The notes beneath the pieces were generated by a model. It was not told the origin of the DNA. It searched no databases and worked only from the letters and a program-made list of their open reading frames with translations. Source: Paenibacillus sp. YN15 (GTDB lineage: Bacteria; Bacillota; Bacilli; Paenibacillales; NBRC-103111). Taken from it: 64,000 nt of DNA. The stretch spans positions 1 through 64,000 of the forward strand of contig NZ_QMFA01000021.1 of NCBI RefSeq assembly GCF_003285005.1. The letters are read 5' to 3'. This document shows, piece after piece, positions 23,998 to 33,570 of this stretch (within the stretch, counting starts at the first letter, position 1; every line of letters begins with the position of its first letter). The position numbers and the translations under genes are program-made.

Positions 23998-26457
23998 GTG
24001 AGTATAGCCAACAGTTCCAGATTTAAACGGGAACCGGGCCGGACGATGGCCTGGCGGGAGCAAACGCAGTTGATTTGGCATCCGGACGAGGTGGAGACCC
24101 ATTACGAGCAGCCGGCTAACGCATTCTGTTATTTTCGCAAAACCTTCGGCCTGAGCGGACAGCCCGATGCTGCCCGGGTGCTGTTATTCGCCGATTCCCG
24201 CTACATGCTGTATGTGAACGGAAACTATGTGGGCAGAGGGCCGTGCCGCAGCGACCCGCGGGAGCAATATGTGGATGAGTGGGATATAACGGCGCATCTG
24301 AGACGGGGGAAAAATGTCATTGCCGTGCTGGCGTTGTATTACGGCTACGGAACGGGCCAATCCATCAGCCGGATTCCGGCATTGGCCGTGGAGGCAGCAA
24401 TTGCCTTGCCGGGACAGGAGCCCATCTATGTGCACAGCGATGCCGGTTGGAAATGCTTGACCGCCGATGCATGGCTTCGCAGCGCTCCGAGAATCAATGG
24501 ATGCCAAGGCCCAATGGAAATCGTGGATATGAGCTTGGTGCCAGGGAATTGGACGGCGGCGGATTATGAAGACAAGGCCTGGGTGCAAGCCAAAGGGCGG
24601 GGAACCCGGTTGTCTCCGTTCTGGAACTGGGTGGTGCGGGATATTCCGCTGTTGGAGGAAGAGGAAATTCACGCGGCGGGTATTATCAATACCGGAGTGG
24701 CGACGGAGCTGCCGCTGCCTCCGGAGCGTCTTCATCATCAGATTCATGCGGAGCAGCCGGTTCTGCAGGAGGCTTTTGCCTGCGCTCAGGCATTAGAAGG
24801 CGATTACACGGTGCCCGCATCCTTGCCGGGGCAAGCTTCTGTTGTCACCTTCGATTTCGGAGAGATGGCGGCGGGGTACTTGCAGCTTGAGGTGACCGGC
24901 AGCGAAGGAGACATCCTTGATGTGGTCTATGCCGAGGAATTGTGGGAGGGCCGGGCGCTGCTGAACATGAACAACAACCGCCCCATTGACCGCTACATTC
25001 TGGCCGAAGGACGCCATGTGCTGGAGCCGGCGTTTGCCTGGCGGGCGTTCCGGTACGCGCAGCTTCGTGTGCGCAATCACCGGGGCCCGGTTATCTTTCA
25101 CAGGGTAGGAATGAGGATGCGGCGTTATCCCCTTGAACATACGGCATCGCTGCAGTGCAGTGACAAGCGCCTGGCGGGAATCTGGGATATCTCCGCGCAC
25201 ACGCTGCGCCTGTGCATGCAGGACGGATTTCTCGACTCAGCCAGCAGGGAGCAGCAGCAGTGGATGGGGGATGGCCGCTGGCAGGCGGTGATCAACCATT
25301 ATTATTCGGGCGACAGCCGTCTGCACCGCAAGCTGCTCAGGCAGGTGGGGCAATCCCAGGACTGGACGGGCATGACCAAGGCCAGATATCCCGACGGCCA
25401 CCACAATTATCCGCCGATCCCCTCCTTCTGTCTGGCCTGGATTTGTTCCTTCCGCGACTATGTCCAATACACCGGGGATACCGGGCTGCTTCAGGAGTGG
25501 TGGCCTCAGCTGCTGCTTGCCATCCGTTGGTTCACGGCGTATGAGAATGAGCACGGTCTATTGGAAAATGTACCGTATTGGCCGTTTATCGACTGGGGGG
25601 ACGGGGCGAGAAACACTACCCTGGACGTAAACCGCGGCGGAATTGTGACGGCGCTGAATCTGCAGTATCTGGAAGGACTGCAGACGATGGACGAGTTCGC
25701 CGCACGGATGAACGAGCGTGACGCGCAGCAGCTGTTTGCCGCCAAAGGCGCCAGGCTGAAGGCCGGTGTGGCTGCTTGGCTGTGGAATGGGGAGGAGGGG
25801 GCGTACGTGGATTGCCGGGTTGACGGCGCCCTTAGCGGCACTATAAGCGAACCCGCCAATGCTTTGGCCTTGCTTCATCTCCACGGCCCGGACGATGAGC
25901 GGGTTCCCCGCATATTCCGGCGTGTGTTCAGCGGCAGGGCCGGCGGAGCGCCGGTTGTGGGCGGCAGCCCCTATTTCATGCTGGTGATCGGGCGCGCCTT
26001 ATCCCGGATCGGGAGAACCGGCCGGGCGCTTGAGCTGATCATGAGCCGTTACGGGGCGATGCTGGATGCAGGCTCCACCACCACATGGGAGCGCTGGAGC
26101 GTATTCCACCGCCAGGCGGACGGGACAATCGCCTATTCCAGCGCCAGCCATGCCTGGGGAGCTTCGCCCATCGTGTTTGTATTCGAGGGGATTTTCGGTC
26201 TGCGGCCCCTGGCTCCCGGCTTCCGGCGCTTCGAGCTGGCCCCGGCTCCCTGCGGGCTGGAGCAGATCGGCGCTGCGCTGCCAACCCCCCATGGAGAAAT
26301 CCGTATGGCGCTCCGGCAAGTCGGAGTAGGCCGGTATGCCCTTGAGCTGGCCATTCCCGAAGGATGCTCGGGAATGCTGTATGGACAGACGCTGGCAGCG
26401 GGGGCACAAACCATCATCATCGAAGAGCAGGCGGACGGGTTCCGCCGCTTGCCCTGA
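23998..26457 (+). CDS. GH78-like alpha-L-rhamnosidase
   Basis: An 819-aa protein from GTG 23998; ATG 24046 is an alternative and neither has a strong ribosome binding site. No signal peptide. An N-terminal beta-sandwich module (FADSRYMLYVNGNYVGRGP, DEWDITAHLRRGKNVIAV) precedes an alpha-barrel domain with DSASREQQQWMGDGRWQ (about 415), the position of the GH78 acid motif, and SHAWGASP near the end. Such enzymes release rhamnose from oligosaccharides inside the cell. It begins an operon with the permeases that follow, 25 bases on. Confidence 0.82.
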   Translation: MSIANSSRFKREPGRTMAWREQTQLIWHPDEVETHYEQPANAFCYFRKTFGLSGQPDAARVLLFADSRYMLYVNGNYVGRGPCRSDPREQYVDEWDITAHLRRGKNVIAVLALYYGYGTGQSISRIPALAVEAAIALPGQEPIYVHSDAGWKCLTADAWLRSAPRINGCQGPMEIVDMSLVPGNWTAADYEDKAWVQAKGRGTRLSPFWNWVVRDIPLLEEEEIHAAGIINTGVATELPLPPERLHHQIHAEQPVLQEAFACAQALEGDYTVPASLPGQASVVTFDFGEMAAGYLQLEVTGSEGDILDVVYAEELWEGRALLNMNNNRPIDRYILAEGRHVLEPAFAWRAFRYAQLRVRNHRGPVIFHRVGMRMRRYPLEHTASLQCSDKRLAGIWDISAHTLRLCMQDGFLDSASREQQQWMGDGRWQAVINHYYSGDSRLHRKLLRQVGQSQDWTGMTKARYPDGHHNYPPIPSFCLAWICSFRDYVQYTGDTGLLQEWWPQLLLAIRWFTAYENEHGLLENVPYWPFIDWGDGARNTTLDVNRGGIVTALNLQYLEGLQTMDEFAARMNERDAQQLFAAKGARLKAGVAAWLWNGEEGAYVDCRVDGALSGTISEPANALALLHLHGPDDERVPRIFRRVFSGRAGGAPVVGGSPYFMLVIGRALSRIGRTGRALELIMSRYGAMLDAGSTTTWERWSVFHRQADGTIAYSSASHAWGASPIVFVFEGIFGLRPLAPGFRRFELAPAPCGLEQIGAALPTPHGEIRMALRQVGVGRYALELAIPEGCSGMLYGQTLAAGAQTIIIEEQADGFRRLP

Positions 26458-26482
26458 AGCTGCGGAGAGGAGGGTGAAACCT

Positions 26483-27436
26483 ATGATAAGCGCAACTTTT
26501 GAGAAGCTGTCAGCCGGTATTCGGGCATCGGCCTTGAACCGGAGGCTGCGTCCATTCCGCCTGAACGCCATGCTGTATGTGCTGCTGCTCCCGGGTCTGG
26601 TTTACTTTACGCTGTTCAAGTATGTGCCAATGGGCGGCATTCTTATCGCATTCAAGGATTACCGTCTGACGGAAGGCGTATGGGGCAGCCCGTGGGTGGG
26701 CTTGGATAATTTCAGAATGTTTTTTGAAGGTGTGTATTTCGCCGAACTGCTGGGCAACACCATCATGATCGCCTTTTACAAGCTGGTGTTTGTGTTTCCG
26801 GCGCCGATTCTCCTGGCTCTGATGCTAAATGAGGTCCGCTTCGGCTGGTTCAAGAAGCTGGTGCAGACCATCAGCTATTTGCCCCATTTTATTTCGTGGA
26901 TTATCATTTACGGTCTGCTGATTGCCTTTATGGCCCCGGGAGAGGGACTGTTCAATCTGATTCTGAAGCAGTTGGGCATGGACCCGGTTTTTTTCCTGAC
27001 GGAGCCGGGCTGGATTCGCACCCTGCTGGTGTCCACCGACCTGTGGCATTCCATGGGCTGGGGAGCCATCGTCTATTTGGCGGCCATTGCCGGCGTGGAC
27101 CCCAGCTTGTATGAGGCGGCTGTGGTGGACGGGGCATCCAAGACCAGGCAGCTGTGGCATATCACGCTTCCGGGGATACGGAACGTCATTATCCTGATGC
27201 TGATTTTGCGGTTAAGCCACATTCTGGATGTGGGATTCGATCAGGTGTTTATGATGAGCAACGCCATGAACCGGGAAACCTCCGATATTTTGGACACCTG
27301 GGTGTACCGCGTGGGCATTCAGGAAATGCGCTACGGCTTGGCCACCGCCGTCGGCCTGTTTAAATCTTTCATCGGTTTAATCCTGTTAATTGCCGCGAAT
27401 CAGACAGCCAAAAAATTCGACGGGCAAATCTGGTAA
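26483..27436 (+). CDS. lplB: Sugar ABC transporter permease, LplB-type
   Basis: A 317-aa membrane protein. ATG 26483 follows GAGGAGGGTG; longer open frame upstream overlaps the rhamnosidase gene. The EAA loop is LYEAAVVDGASKTRQLWHIT, with six hydrophobic segments. It forms the channel with the next gene and is served by the lipoprotein at 28389. The name is family type only. Confidence 0.9.
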   Translation: MISATFEKLSAGIRASALNRRLRPFRLNAMLYVLLLPGLVYFTLFKYVPMGGILIAFKDYRLTEGVWGSPWVGLDNFRMFFEGVYFAELLGNTIMIAFYKLVFVFPAPILLALMLNEVRFGWFKKLVQTISYLPHFISWIIIYGLLIAFMAPGEGLFNLILKQLGMDPVFFLTEPGWIRTLLVSTDLWHSMGWGAIVYLAAIAGVDPSLYEAAVVDGASKTRQLWHITLPGIRNVIILMLILRLSHILDVGFDQVFMMSNAMNRETSDILDTWVYRVGIQEMRYGLATAVGLFKSFIGLILLIAANQTAKKFDGQIW

Positions 27437-27447
27437 GGAGGATATCC

Positions 27448-28320
27448 ATGCATAAGCTGACCCCGGCCGAAAAAATCGTCCATGCGCTCATCTATCTTGC
27501 CTTGCTTGCGCTTATGGCCATCTGTCTGTTCCCCTTCCTGTATGTGCTGGGGGTGTCCTTCACCTCCCAGGCGGAAGCCATGCGCCGTTCCATCGTCATC
27601 ATCCCCGAGCATATTACCTTGGCCGCCTACAAGGAAATATTGGGCACGAAGCTGATCTACAGCGCGTATCGCGTCACCTTGTTCGTAACGGTTGCGGGAA
27701 CACTCCTGAACCTGGCTTTTACCATGCTGACCGCTTATCCCCTTGCCCGGAAGAGCCTGAAGGGACGTCAATTCTTCCTGCTGTACATCGTCTTTACCAT
27801 GCTGTTCAGCGGCGGGATGATTCCCCAATATCTGCTGGTGAAGGAATTGGGAATGCTGAATTCCGTATGGTCGCTTGTGGTCCCCGGCCTGATCAGTGCG
27901 TTTAATCTGCTTATTGTCAAAGGCTTTTTCGAGCAGCTGCCGGAGGCCATCGACGAGTCGGCGCGAATAGATGGCGCCGGGGAGCTGCGGATTCTGTGGA
28001 GCGTGGTGCTGCCGTTGTCTTCGCCGATCCTTGCCACCATCGGCTTGTTTTACGCCGTCGGGCATTGGAACAGCTTCTTCGACGCCGTATTGTACATTCA
28101 GGATGCAGACAAATATCCCCTCCAGGTGGTGCTGCGCAATATATTGCTGGGGGCCACGGCCCTCAACAACGAGAATATTCCCGACATGCAGGATGCGGTA
28201 AATCCCATCTCGATTCAGATGGCGGCGGTCATCGTGACGACAGTTCCGATTTTGCTGGTATATCCGTTTATCCAGAAGCATTTTGCCAAAGGGGTCCTGC
28301 TGGGCTCGGTAAAGGGGTAA
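27448..28320 (+). CDS. ytcP: Sugar ABC transporter permease, YtcP-type
   Basis: A 290-aa membrane protein, ATG 27448 with AAGGAGGAT upstream, 11 bases after its partner. The EAA loop is IDESARIDGAGELRILWSVVLP and the end QKHFAKGVLLGSVKG matches the permease at 8970, showing that the two loci use the same importer class. Confidence 0.9.
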   Translation: MHKLTPAEKIVHALIYLALLALMAICLFPFLYVLGVSFTSQAEAMRRSIVIIPEHITLAAYKEILGTKLIYSAYRVTLFVTVAGTLLNLAFTMLTAYPLARKSLKGRQFFLLYIVFTMLFSGGMIPQYLLVKELGMLNSVWSLVVPGLISAFNLLIVKGFFEQLPEAIDESARIDGAGELRILWSVVLPLSSPILATIGLFYAVGHWNSFFDAVLYIQDADKYPLQVVLRNILLGATALNNENIPDMQDAVNPISIQMAAVIVTTVPILLVYPFIQKHFAKGVLLGSVKG

Positions 28321-28388
28321 TCGCTTTCATGTTATGATATGATAGGGACGCATCCCTTCATATATATCTGTCTGAAGGAGAGGGTCAT

Positions 28389-29951
28389 ATGAAAAAGAAC
28401 AAGCAAATCTTCCAGGGGATGGCAGCCCTATTGTTGGCCGGCGGTCTGCTGGCAGGCTGCGGCGGAGGTGCGGAGAAGGAAGGGGAGCCGTCCGCGACGG
28501 GAGGAGAGGAGAATGCCCGGATTAAAATCACCATGTTCAATACGGCGGGGTTCCGCCCTACGGTTCCTGTATTGCCCATCGATAAAGATCCCATCCGGCA
28601 GATGATCGAGAAGGCCGTTAACATTGAGCTGGATATGACGGTGATTGGCGATGGGGCCCTGGATAAGCTGAATACATTGGTGGCCTCCGGGCAAACGCCG
28701 GACCTCATTCATCTGCCGACGCGGGTGGATGCGGTGAAATATTACAATCAGGGCGTAACGGCGGAGCTGGATGAGCTGCTGAAGGGAACGCCCCGGCTGG
28801 TGGATGCTTTTGAAGCATGGCGCTGGGAGCCCCTTCGGTACAAAGGCAATACCATCGGCGTGCCGGGCGTGGAGTCGGTAGGGGGCATTAACGGCTGGTG
28901 GATCAACAATGACTGGCTGAAGAAGCTGAACCTGAAGGCGCCGGAAACGGCAGATGAGCTGCTGGAGGTGATGAAAGCGTTTACCTACAATGATCCCGAC
29001 GGCAACGGCAAAAACGATACCTACGGCTTTGTCGCCGGAATGCTGAAGGACGGCACCCTGACTCACGGCTGGCAAAAAATATTCTGGATGTTCGGCGTCA
29101 ATCCCAATTATGTGGATGTAGTGGACGGAAAAATTGTGTATCATAACACGGAACCGCGGATGCAAGAGGCGCTGACCTTCATTAACCGGATGATTGAGGC
29201 CAAGGTGGTTGATCCCGATTGGCTGACCATCACCACCAGCCTGCAGCTGGATGAAAAAATGTACAAGGGCAAGGTGGGCATTATCATTCAGGACTGGCGC
29301 AGGCTGGAGCCGGAGCATGTGCAGAAGATGCAGGAGATCGGCGGCTCCTTGCCGGACTGGAAGCTGATTGCCCCGCCCAAGGGGCCGCATGGGGACCAGA
29401 TTCTGGACCTGAAGGTGTTCCAAAACTCCCAATGGGCGGTCTCCAAGGAAGCGGCCAAGGACCCGGTGAAGGCCAAGCGGATCATGGAATTGCTGCAATA
29501 CTTGTACACGGATGAAGAGGCGTATCCGTACCTTGCTTACGGCGTGAAGGATGTAACCTGGAAGGAAGTGAACGGCAAGGCGGAAATTACGGATAAGACG
29601 TCCTACAACGAGAAGGAATATGACTGGAAGTATCATTATGCATTCGTCCGTAGGGCAGACGATGAGGCTTATTTCGCTTTCAAGAACCCGGATACTAAAA
29701 GTTACCATGCGCTGAATATGCAATATCTGCGGGATAACAACGTCATGCCCCGTCTGGTCAGCGATTCCAAGGACACACTGGCTGCCGACAGGCTCAAGTA
29801 TATGAACGAAATGATGCTGAAATTCGCCACCGGCAAGGAGCCGCTTGCCAAGTGGGGGGATTATGTGAAGACGCTGGAGGACAAGTTCAAGCTCAGCGAG
29901 CTGCTGGGCATTTATACCACCCAGCTTCAGGAGGAGGGTATTCTCCGGTAG
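28389..29951 (+). CDS. Extracellular solute-binding lipoprotein of the second sugar importer
   Basis: A 520-aa protein, ATG 28389 behind GAAGGAGAGG. Signal peptide with lipobox LLAGC (Cys24), then a glycine-rich linker and a large two-lobed binding domain (about 45-500). It contains FTYNDPDGNGKNDTYGF, the same motif as in the interrupted paralogue at 692-5501. It captures the oligosaccharide for the permeases just upstream. Confidence 0.92.
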   Translation: MKKNKQIFQGMAALLLAGGLLAGCGGGAEKEGEPSATGGEENARIKITMFNTAGFRPTVPVLPIDKDPIRQMIEKAVNIELDMTVIGDGALDKLNTLVASGQTPDLIHLPTRVDAVKYYNQGVTAELDELLKGTPRLVDAFEAWRWEPLRYKGNTIGVPGVESVGGINGWWINNDWLKKLNLKAPETADELLEVMKAFTYNDPDGNGKNDTYGFVAGMLKDGTLTHGWQKIFWMFGVNPNYVDVVDGKIVYHNTEPRMQEALTFINRMIEAKVVDPDWLTITTSLQLDEKMYKGKVGIIIQDWRRLEPEHVQKMQEIGGSLPDWKLIAPPKGPHGDQILDLKVFQNSQWAVSKEAAKDPVKAKRIMELLQYLYTDEEAYPYLAYGVKDVTWKEVNGKAEITDKTSYNEKEYDWKYHYAFVRRADDEAYFAFKNPDTKSYHALNMQYLRDNNVMPRLVSDSKDTLAADRLKYMNEMMLKFATGKEPLAKWGDYVKTLEDKFKLSELLGIYTTQLQEEGILR

Positions 29952-29965
29952 AACTGCAGACCGGC

Positions 29966-29993
29966 AAAAAAGGAGGCGTCCGCCTTCTTTTTT
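29966..29993 (+). terminator. Rho-independent terminator after the importer operon
   Basis: AAAAAAGGAGGCG/CGCCTTCTTTTTT stem with a two-base loop and T-rich 3' arm, 15 bases after the stop codon. The sensor kinase downstream should therefore have a start site of its own or depend on read-through. Confidence 0.8.
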
Positions 29994-30056
29994 GGCGTCT
30001 TGCGGAGTGGCTGTGGTATAACTTGCGGTATCATTCAGAAAAAAGACAGGGAAGCG

Positions 30057-31784
30057 ATGGGTATGATGTCCTGGATGAAGGGAATCACCTTCAAGCTGTT
30101 TGTCATTTGTCTCGTATTCGCCGGCAGTACCGTCCTCATAATAAGTGTGCTGTTCTATAACTACATCAAGGAGGATACGATTCATAGCCGGGTGGAGCAG
30201 AACCGGCAAATTTTGCAGAAGGTCAAGCAGTATTTGGACATGTATTTCCTCATGATCGAAAACACCCACTATACGGTGCTGTCCACGATCAAACTGTCCA
30301 TGGACAACCCTGACATTTTGCAAAATCAATTGGATCAGCTGTATCTGGCCAACGGGGGAAACTTGAAAAATATCTATATCATCAATGAGGACCTGTCCAT
30401 TATCGGCGGCAATGTGATATCCAAGGCGTATGACGAGCCGCTGCCGGAGCGGCAAAGGCTGTATGAGCAGGCCCTTGCCAATCCCTTGAGCATCAAGGCG
30501 ACGGAGCCGTATATGTCCACGTATTCGGGGCGCACGATTACGGTGACGCGGCTGCTTTCCTACAATAACGAAAATGCGGTGCTGGCGTTCGACCTGGATT
30601 TGGAGGCCCTGGAGGATCATCTGCTGAGAATCGGCGATTACAACGACTATAAGATCGGCATTCTCCATCAATCCGGCGTGCCGGTGGCGCAAAGCCTCAG
30701 CTTGAATGCCATGACGGTTTCCGCAGATGGAAAATATAAGCTGGGGACGCTTGACTTCATGAGTATTTACAATGCCGGCAAGGATGTCTTCACAACGCAA
30801 ATCAACGGCGCCCCGGCCACCATTACCAAGCTCCTGATGCCCAGGCAAAACTGGATTGTATACTCGGTGCTGGATGAAACACCGCTTCGGAAGTCGCTGG
30901 AGCGGCTGCGCGCCTACTCTGCGGGTCTGGGATTTGTCGGTTTTTTTCTCAGCCTGGTCACGGCCTTCCTTGTATCCCGCTTCATCCGCAAGCCGGTGTA
31001 TTATTTGAAGCGCAAGATGCGGGAGGTTCGGAACGGCAATCTGGATATTGTCATCTCCAATCACCGCCAGGATGAATTCGGGGAGCTGGCCGACACCTTC
31101 GATGACATGATCGGGCGCATCCGCCATCTGATCAACCATCTGAACGTCAGCGAGCAAATGAAGCGGGATATGGAAATCCAGGTGCTGCAGTCGCAGATCA
31201 ATCCCCATTTTCTCTACAATGCCTTGGGCTCCATCAGCAATGTGGTGGCGCTGGGGAGAACCGGGGAGGTGGACCGCCTTGTCCGTTCGCTTATTTCCAT
31301 TCTGGAGTACGGGATTGCCGACGCCTCCGACCGTGTCACGCTGCGGGAGGAATTGCGCAATGTGAAGGATTATCTATATATTCAGAACATCCGTTATGAC
31401 CAGATGTTTGCGTTGGAGGAACAGATGGACGCGGAGCTGCTGGATGCGCCTGTGCTGCGCATGATCCTGCAGCCGATTGTGGAGAACGGCATCTTCCACG
31501 GCTACCAAGGAGGGACGCTGGAAGGAACCATCACGGTCTCCGCCTGCCGGGACGGAGGGAGGATGATCATTGCCGTCTCGGATAAAGGTGTTGGGATGGA
31601 GGAAGAGCTTGCAGGGCGGATTTTGCAGCGCTCCTATGGAGCGGAGCGGCCGAAACGGCGCCAGCGCATCGGCTTGTACAACATTCATAAGCGGATTCAG
31701 CTTTATTATGGCGAGGACTACGGAGTTGAGGTAAGCAGCAAACCGGGAGAGGGAACGGTCGTTCGCCTGGCGTTTCCGTTATGA
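30057..31784 (+). CDS. YesM-type sensor histidine kinase
   Basis: A 575-aa protein; ATG 30057 is preceded by ACAGGGA. Two membrane segments (about 10-33 and 284-305) enclose an extracellular Cache-like sensor, followed by HAMP (about 305-355), the His_kinase domain with INPHFLYNALGS (phosphorylated His about 383) and a HATPase_c domain with N box ENGIFHGY and G box GVGM (about 511). This class senses extracellular sugars or the loaded binding protein and pairs with AraC-type response regulators, as here with the following gene. Confidence 0.92.
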   Translation: MGMMSWMKGITFKLFVICLVFAGSTVLIISVLFYNYIKEDTIHSRVEQNRQILQKVKQYLDMYFLMIENTHYTVLSTIKLSMDNPDILQNQLDQLYLANGGNLKNIYIINEDLSIIGGNVISKAYDEPLPERQRLYEQALANPLSIKATEPYMSTYSGRTITVTRLLSYNNENAVLAFDLDLEALEDHLLRIGDYNDYKIGILHQSGVPVAQSLSLNAMTVSADGKYKLGTLDFMSIYNAGKDVFTTQINGAPATITKLLMPRQNWIVYSVLDETPLRKSLERLRAYSAGLGFVGFFLSLVTAFLVSRFIRKPVYYLKRKMREVRNGNLDIVISNHRQDEFGELADTFDDMIGRIRHLINHLNVSEQMKRDMEIQVLQSQINPHFLYNALGSISNVVALGRTGEVDRLVRSLISILEYGIADASDRVTLREELRNVKDYLYIQNIRYDQMFALEEQMDAELLDAPVLRMILQPIVENGIFHGYQGGTLEGTITVSACRDGGRMIIAVSDKGVGMEEELAGRILQRSYGAERPKRRQRIGLYNIHKRIQLYYGEDYGVEVSSKPGEGTVVRLAFPL

Positions 31785-31798
31785 AGGAGGTAAATACG

Positions 31799-33427
31799 GT
31801 GAGAACCTACACTTGCATGGTTGTGGATGACGAGGCGTTGATTGTGCAGCGGCTGCGCCTTTTATTTGCGGGAATAGAGCGGCAGCACCGCCAGTTCCGG
31901 CTTGTGGCAGCGGCCAAGAACGGCGCGGAAGCGTTGGAGCTTGCCGCAGACCTGAAGCCGGACATTGTGATCACCGATATTGTGATGCCGGGAATGGACG
32001 GGCTGGAGCTGATCGGCCGGCTGAAGGAGCTGCTGCCCCGGGCGATTCTGGTCATTCTCAGCGCCTATACGGATTTCGATTATGCCCGGCGGGCCCTGGA
32101 GATGAATGTGCAGCAATATTTGCTTAAGGTGCCGTTAAGCGAGACGGAGGTTGCCGCTGCCTTGCTGCGGGCCCAGCGGACACTGGAGGCCCAGGAGTCG
32201 GAGGCGGTGAAGCTTAGGCAGCTGAACGCTACGGTAAGGGGCAATCTGCACCGGCTGCGCAAGCAGGTGGTGGAGGAGCTTCTTCATGGCGAGGTTGGCC
32301 CGGGCGGCATGGAGGCCCGCTGCGGGGAGCTGATGATCCGGTTCAAGCCGCAGAAGTACAGCTGCTTTGCCGTGCGGATTGAGAACCTGGGGGATTTCCG
32401 CCGACAATATGAATCCAGGGACCGGAAGGCGCTGAAGTACGGGATGCTCAATATCATCGAGGAGCTGCTGGGCGCTTCGGAGCGGGGCTTCTGCTGCGAG
32501 CTGGAGCCGGAGCTGATTGCCGGTTTTATTTCCCGGGCGGAGCTGAAGAGCGAGCTGGACTTGCTGCAAGCCAACCAGTCCCTGGGGCAAAGTATCAGGG
32601 AGAACATTCACGGCTATTTGAAGCTGACGGTAACCGTATCCTTCAGCGGTTGGCATTCCGGCTGGGGGACGGCGCCCCAAGCATTCCGGGAAGCAAAGCA
32701 GGCACTGGAGGATACCTTCTATATCGGCGAAGGCCGGGTTATCACCCCCTCCAACCGGCTTCTGTATGAGGCTGCGGCCGCGGACGAGTTTGCGCTGGCT
32801 TTGCGGCAGCTGCAAGAGCTGCTCGCACCCGGAGCCGACGGGCAGGCGAGGCAGCGCGCGGTCCAGCGCATCCGGCGGCTGCTCCAAAGCCGCAAGCTGC
32901 AGCCGGGGCGGGTGCTGGAAGAGACGGCGCGGTTTATCAGGGCGGCGGCCCCCGGGAATGGACAGGGCAGGCATGCGGCGGGACAAATGCCGGGACATAA
33001 CGATCCGCCCCGGTTTGCAAGCTGCCACGGCCTTCTGGACTGGCTGGAGAACGGACTGCCCGGCTGGTTGGAGCGGCTGCATCAAACGGAAGAGCGGACG
33101 GAAATCCGCAAGGCGAAGCAATTTATCGATGGACGGCTGGCAGAGCGGCTGACGCTGCATCAGGTGGCCGAGCATGTCAATATGAATCCCGCCTATTTCA
33201 GCGCTTTCTTCAAGAAGGAAACCGGCGAAGGCTTCATCGATTACCTGAACCGCCGGAGGATTGACAGCGCCAAGCTGCTTATGGAGCAGCGCGACTATAC
33301 CAACGCGGAGCTGGCCGAGGCGGCAGGCATCGCCGACGAGCGTTACTTCTGCACGTTGTTCCGCAAGCATACTGGGATCTCGCCGCAGAAGTTCATGCGG
33401 AATTTGCGCAAGCGGCCTTTCGGCTGA
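31799..33427 (+). CDS. YesN-type response regulator with AraC DNA-binding domain
   Basis: A 542-aa protein. GTG 31799 has a perfect AAGGAGG eight bases upstream and is preferred over the in-frame ATG 31781, which lacks one. The receiver domain has DDE (10-12), the phosphoacceptor Asp60 in VITDIVMPG and the usual SAYTDF. After a long helical linker, the AraC double helix-turn-helix occupies about 440-540 (NMNPAYFSAFFKKETG, ADERYFCTLFRKHTGISP). It probably activates the promoters at 23893-23948 and 33458-33515, whose 21-bp repeats suit a tandem AraC dimer. Confidence 0.92.
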   Translation: MRTYTCMVVDDEALIVQRLRLLFAGIERQHRQFRLVAAAKNGAEALELAADLKPDIVITDIVMPGMDGLELIGRLKELLPRAILVILSAYTDFDYARRALEMNVQQYLLKVPLSETEVAAALLRAQRTLEAQESEAVKLRQLNATVRGNLHRLRKQVVEELLHGEVGPGGMEARCGELMIRFKPQKYSCFAVRIENLGDFRRQYESRDRKALKYGMLNIIEELLGASERGFCCELEPELIAGFISRAELKSELDLLQANQSLGQSIRENIHGYLKLTVTVSFSGWHSGWGTAPQAFREAKQALEDTFYIGEGRVITPSNRLLYEAAAADEFALALRQLQELLAPGADGQARQRAVQRIRRLLQSRKLQPGRVLEETARFIRAAAPGNGQGRHAAGQMPGHNDPPRFASCHGLLDWLENGLPGWLERLHQTEERTEIRKAKQFIDGRLAERLTLHQVAEHVNMNPAYFSAFFKKETGEGFIDYLNRRRIDSAKLLMEQRDYTNAELAEAAGIADERYFCTLFRKHTGISPQKFMRNLRKRPFG

Positions 33428-33457
33428 AGCTCATGCGGGGATTGCCGCATTCTTAAA

Positions 33458-33515
33458 ATATTAAAGCAATCCCCAAATATTTTAGAGGCCCCCGGTTTGC
33501 AGCCTGATATAAGAT
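33458..33515 (+). promoter_or_regulatory. Promoter of the GH106-like gene with 21-bp-spaced repeats
   Basis: ATATTAAAGC (33458-33467) and ATTTTAGAGG (33479-33488) are related (7 of 10 matches) and 21 bp apart. A -10 box TATAAG/TAAGAT lies at 33508-33515, the same distance from the second repeat as at 23893-23948. ATATTTTAGA is shared with that promoter. Confidence 0.5.
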
Positions 33516-33570
33516 GAGGACAGAGCGCAGGGCGCTCGCGGGAAGAAGCATGGAAAGAGGTGAGGCGCAC

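Noticed and set aside
28428-31208. 926-codon open frame on the minus strand
   Set aside because: It is antisense to the binding-protein and sensor-kinase genes, both of which have full domains and start sites. Its translation is low-complexity and matches no family; it reflects the GC-rich codon use of the real genes.
32135-33370. 411-codon minus-strand frame inside the response regulator gene
   Set aside because: The plus strand contains intact receiver and AraC domains, so this is a shadow.
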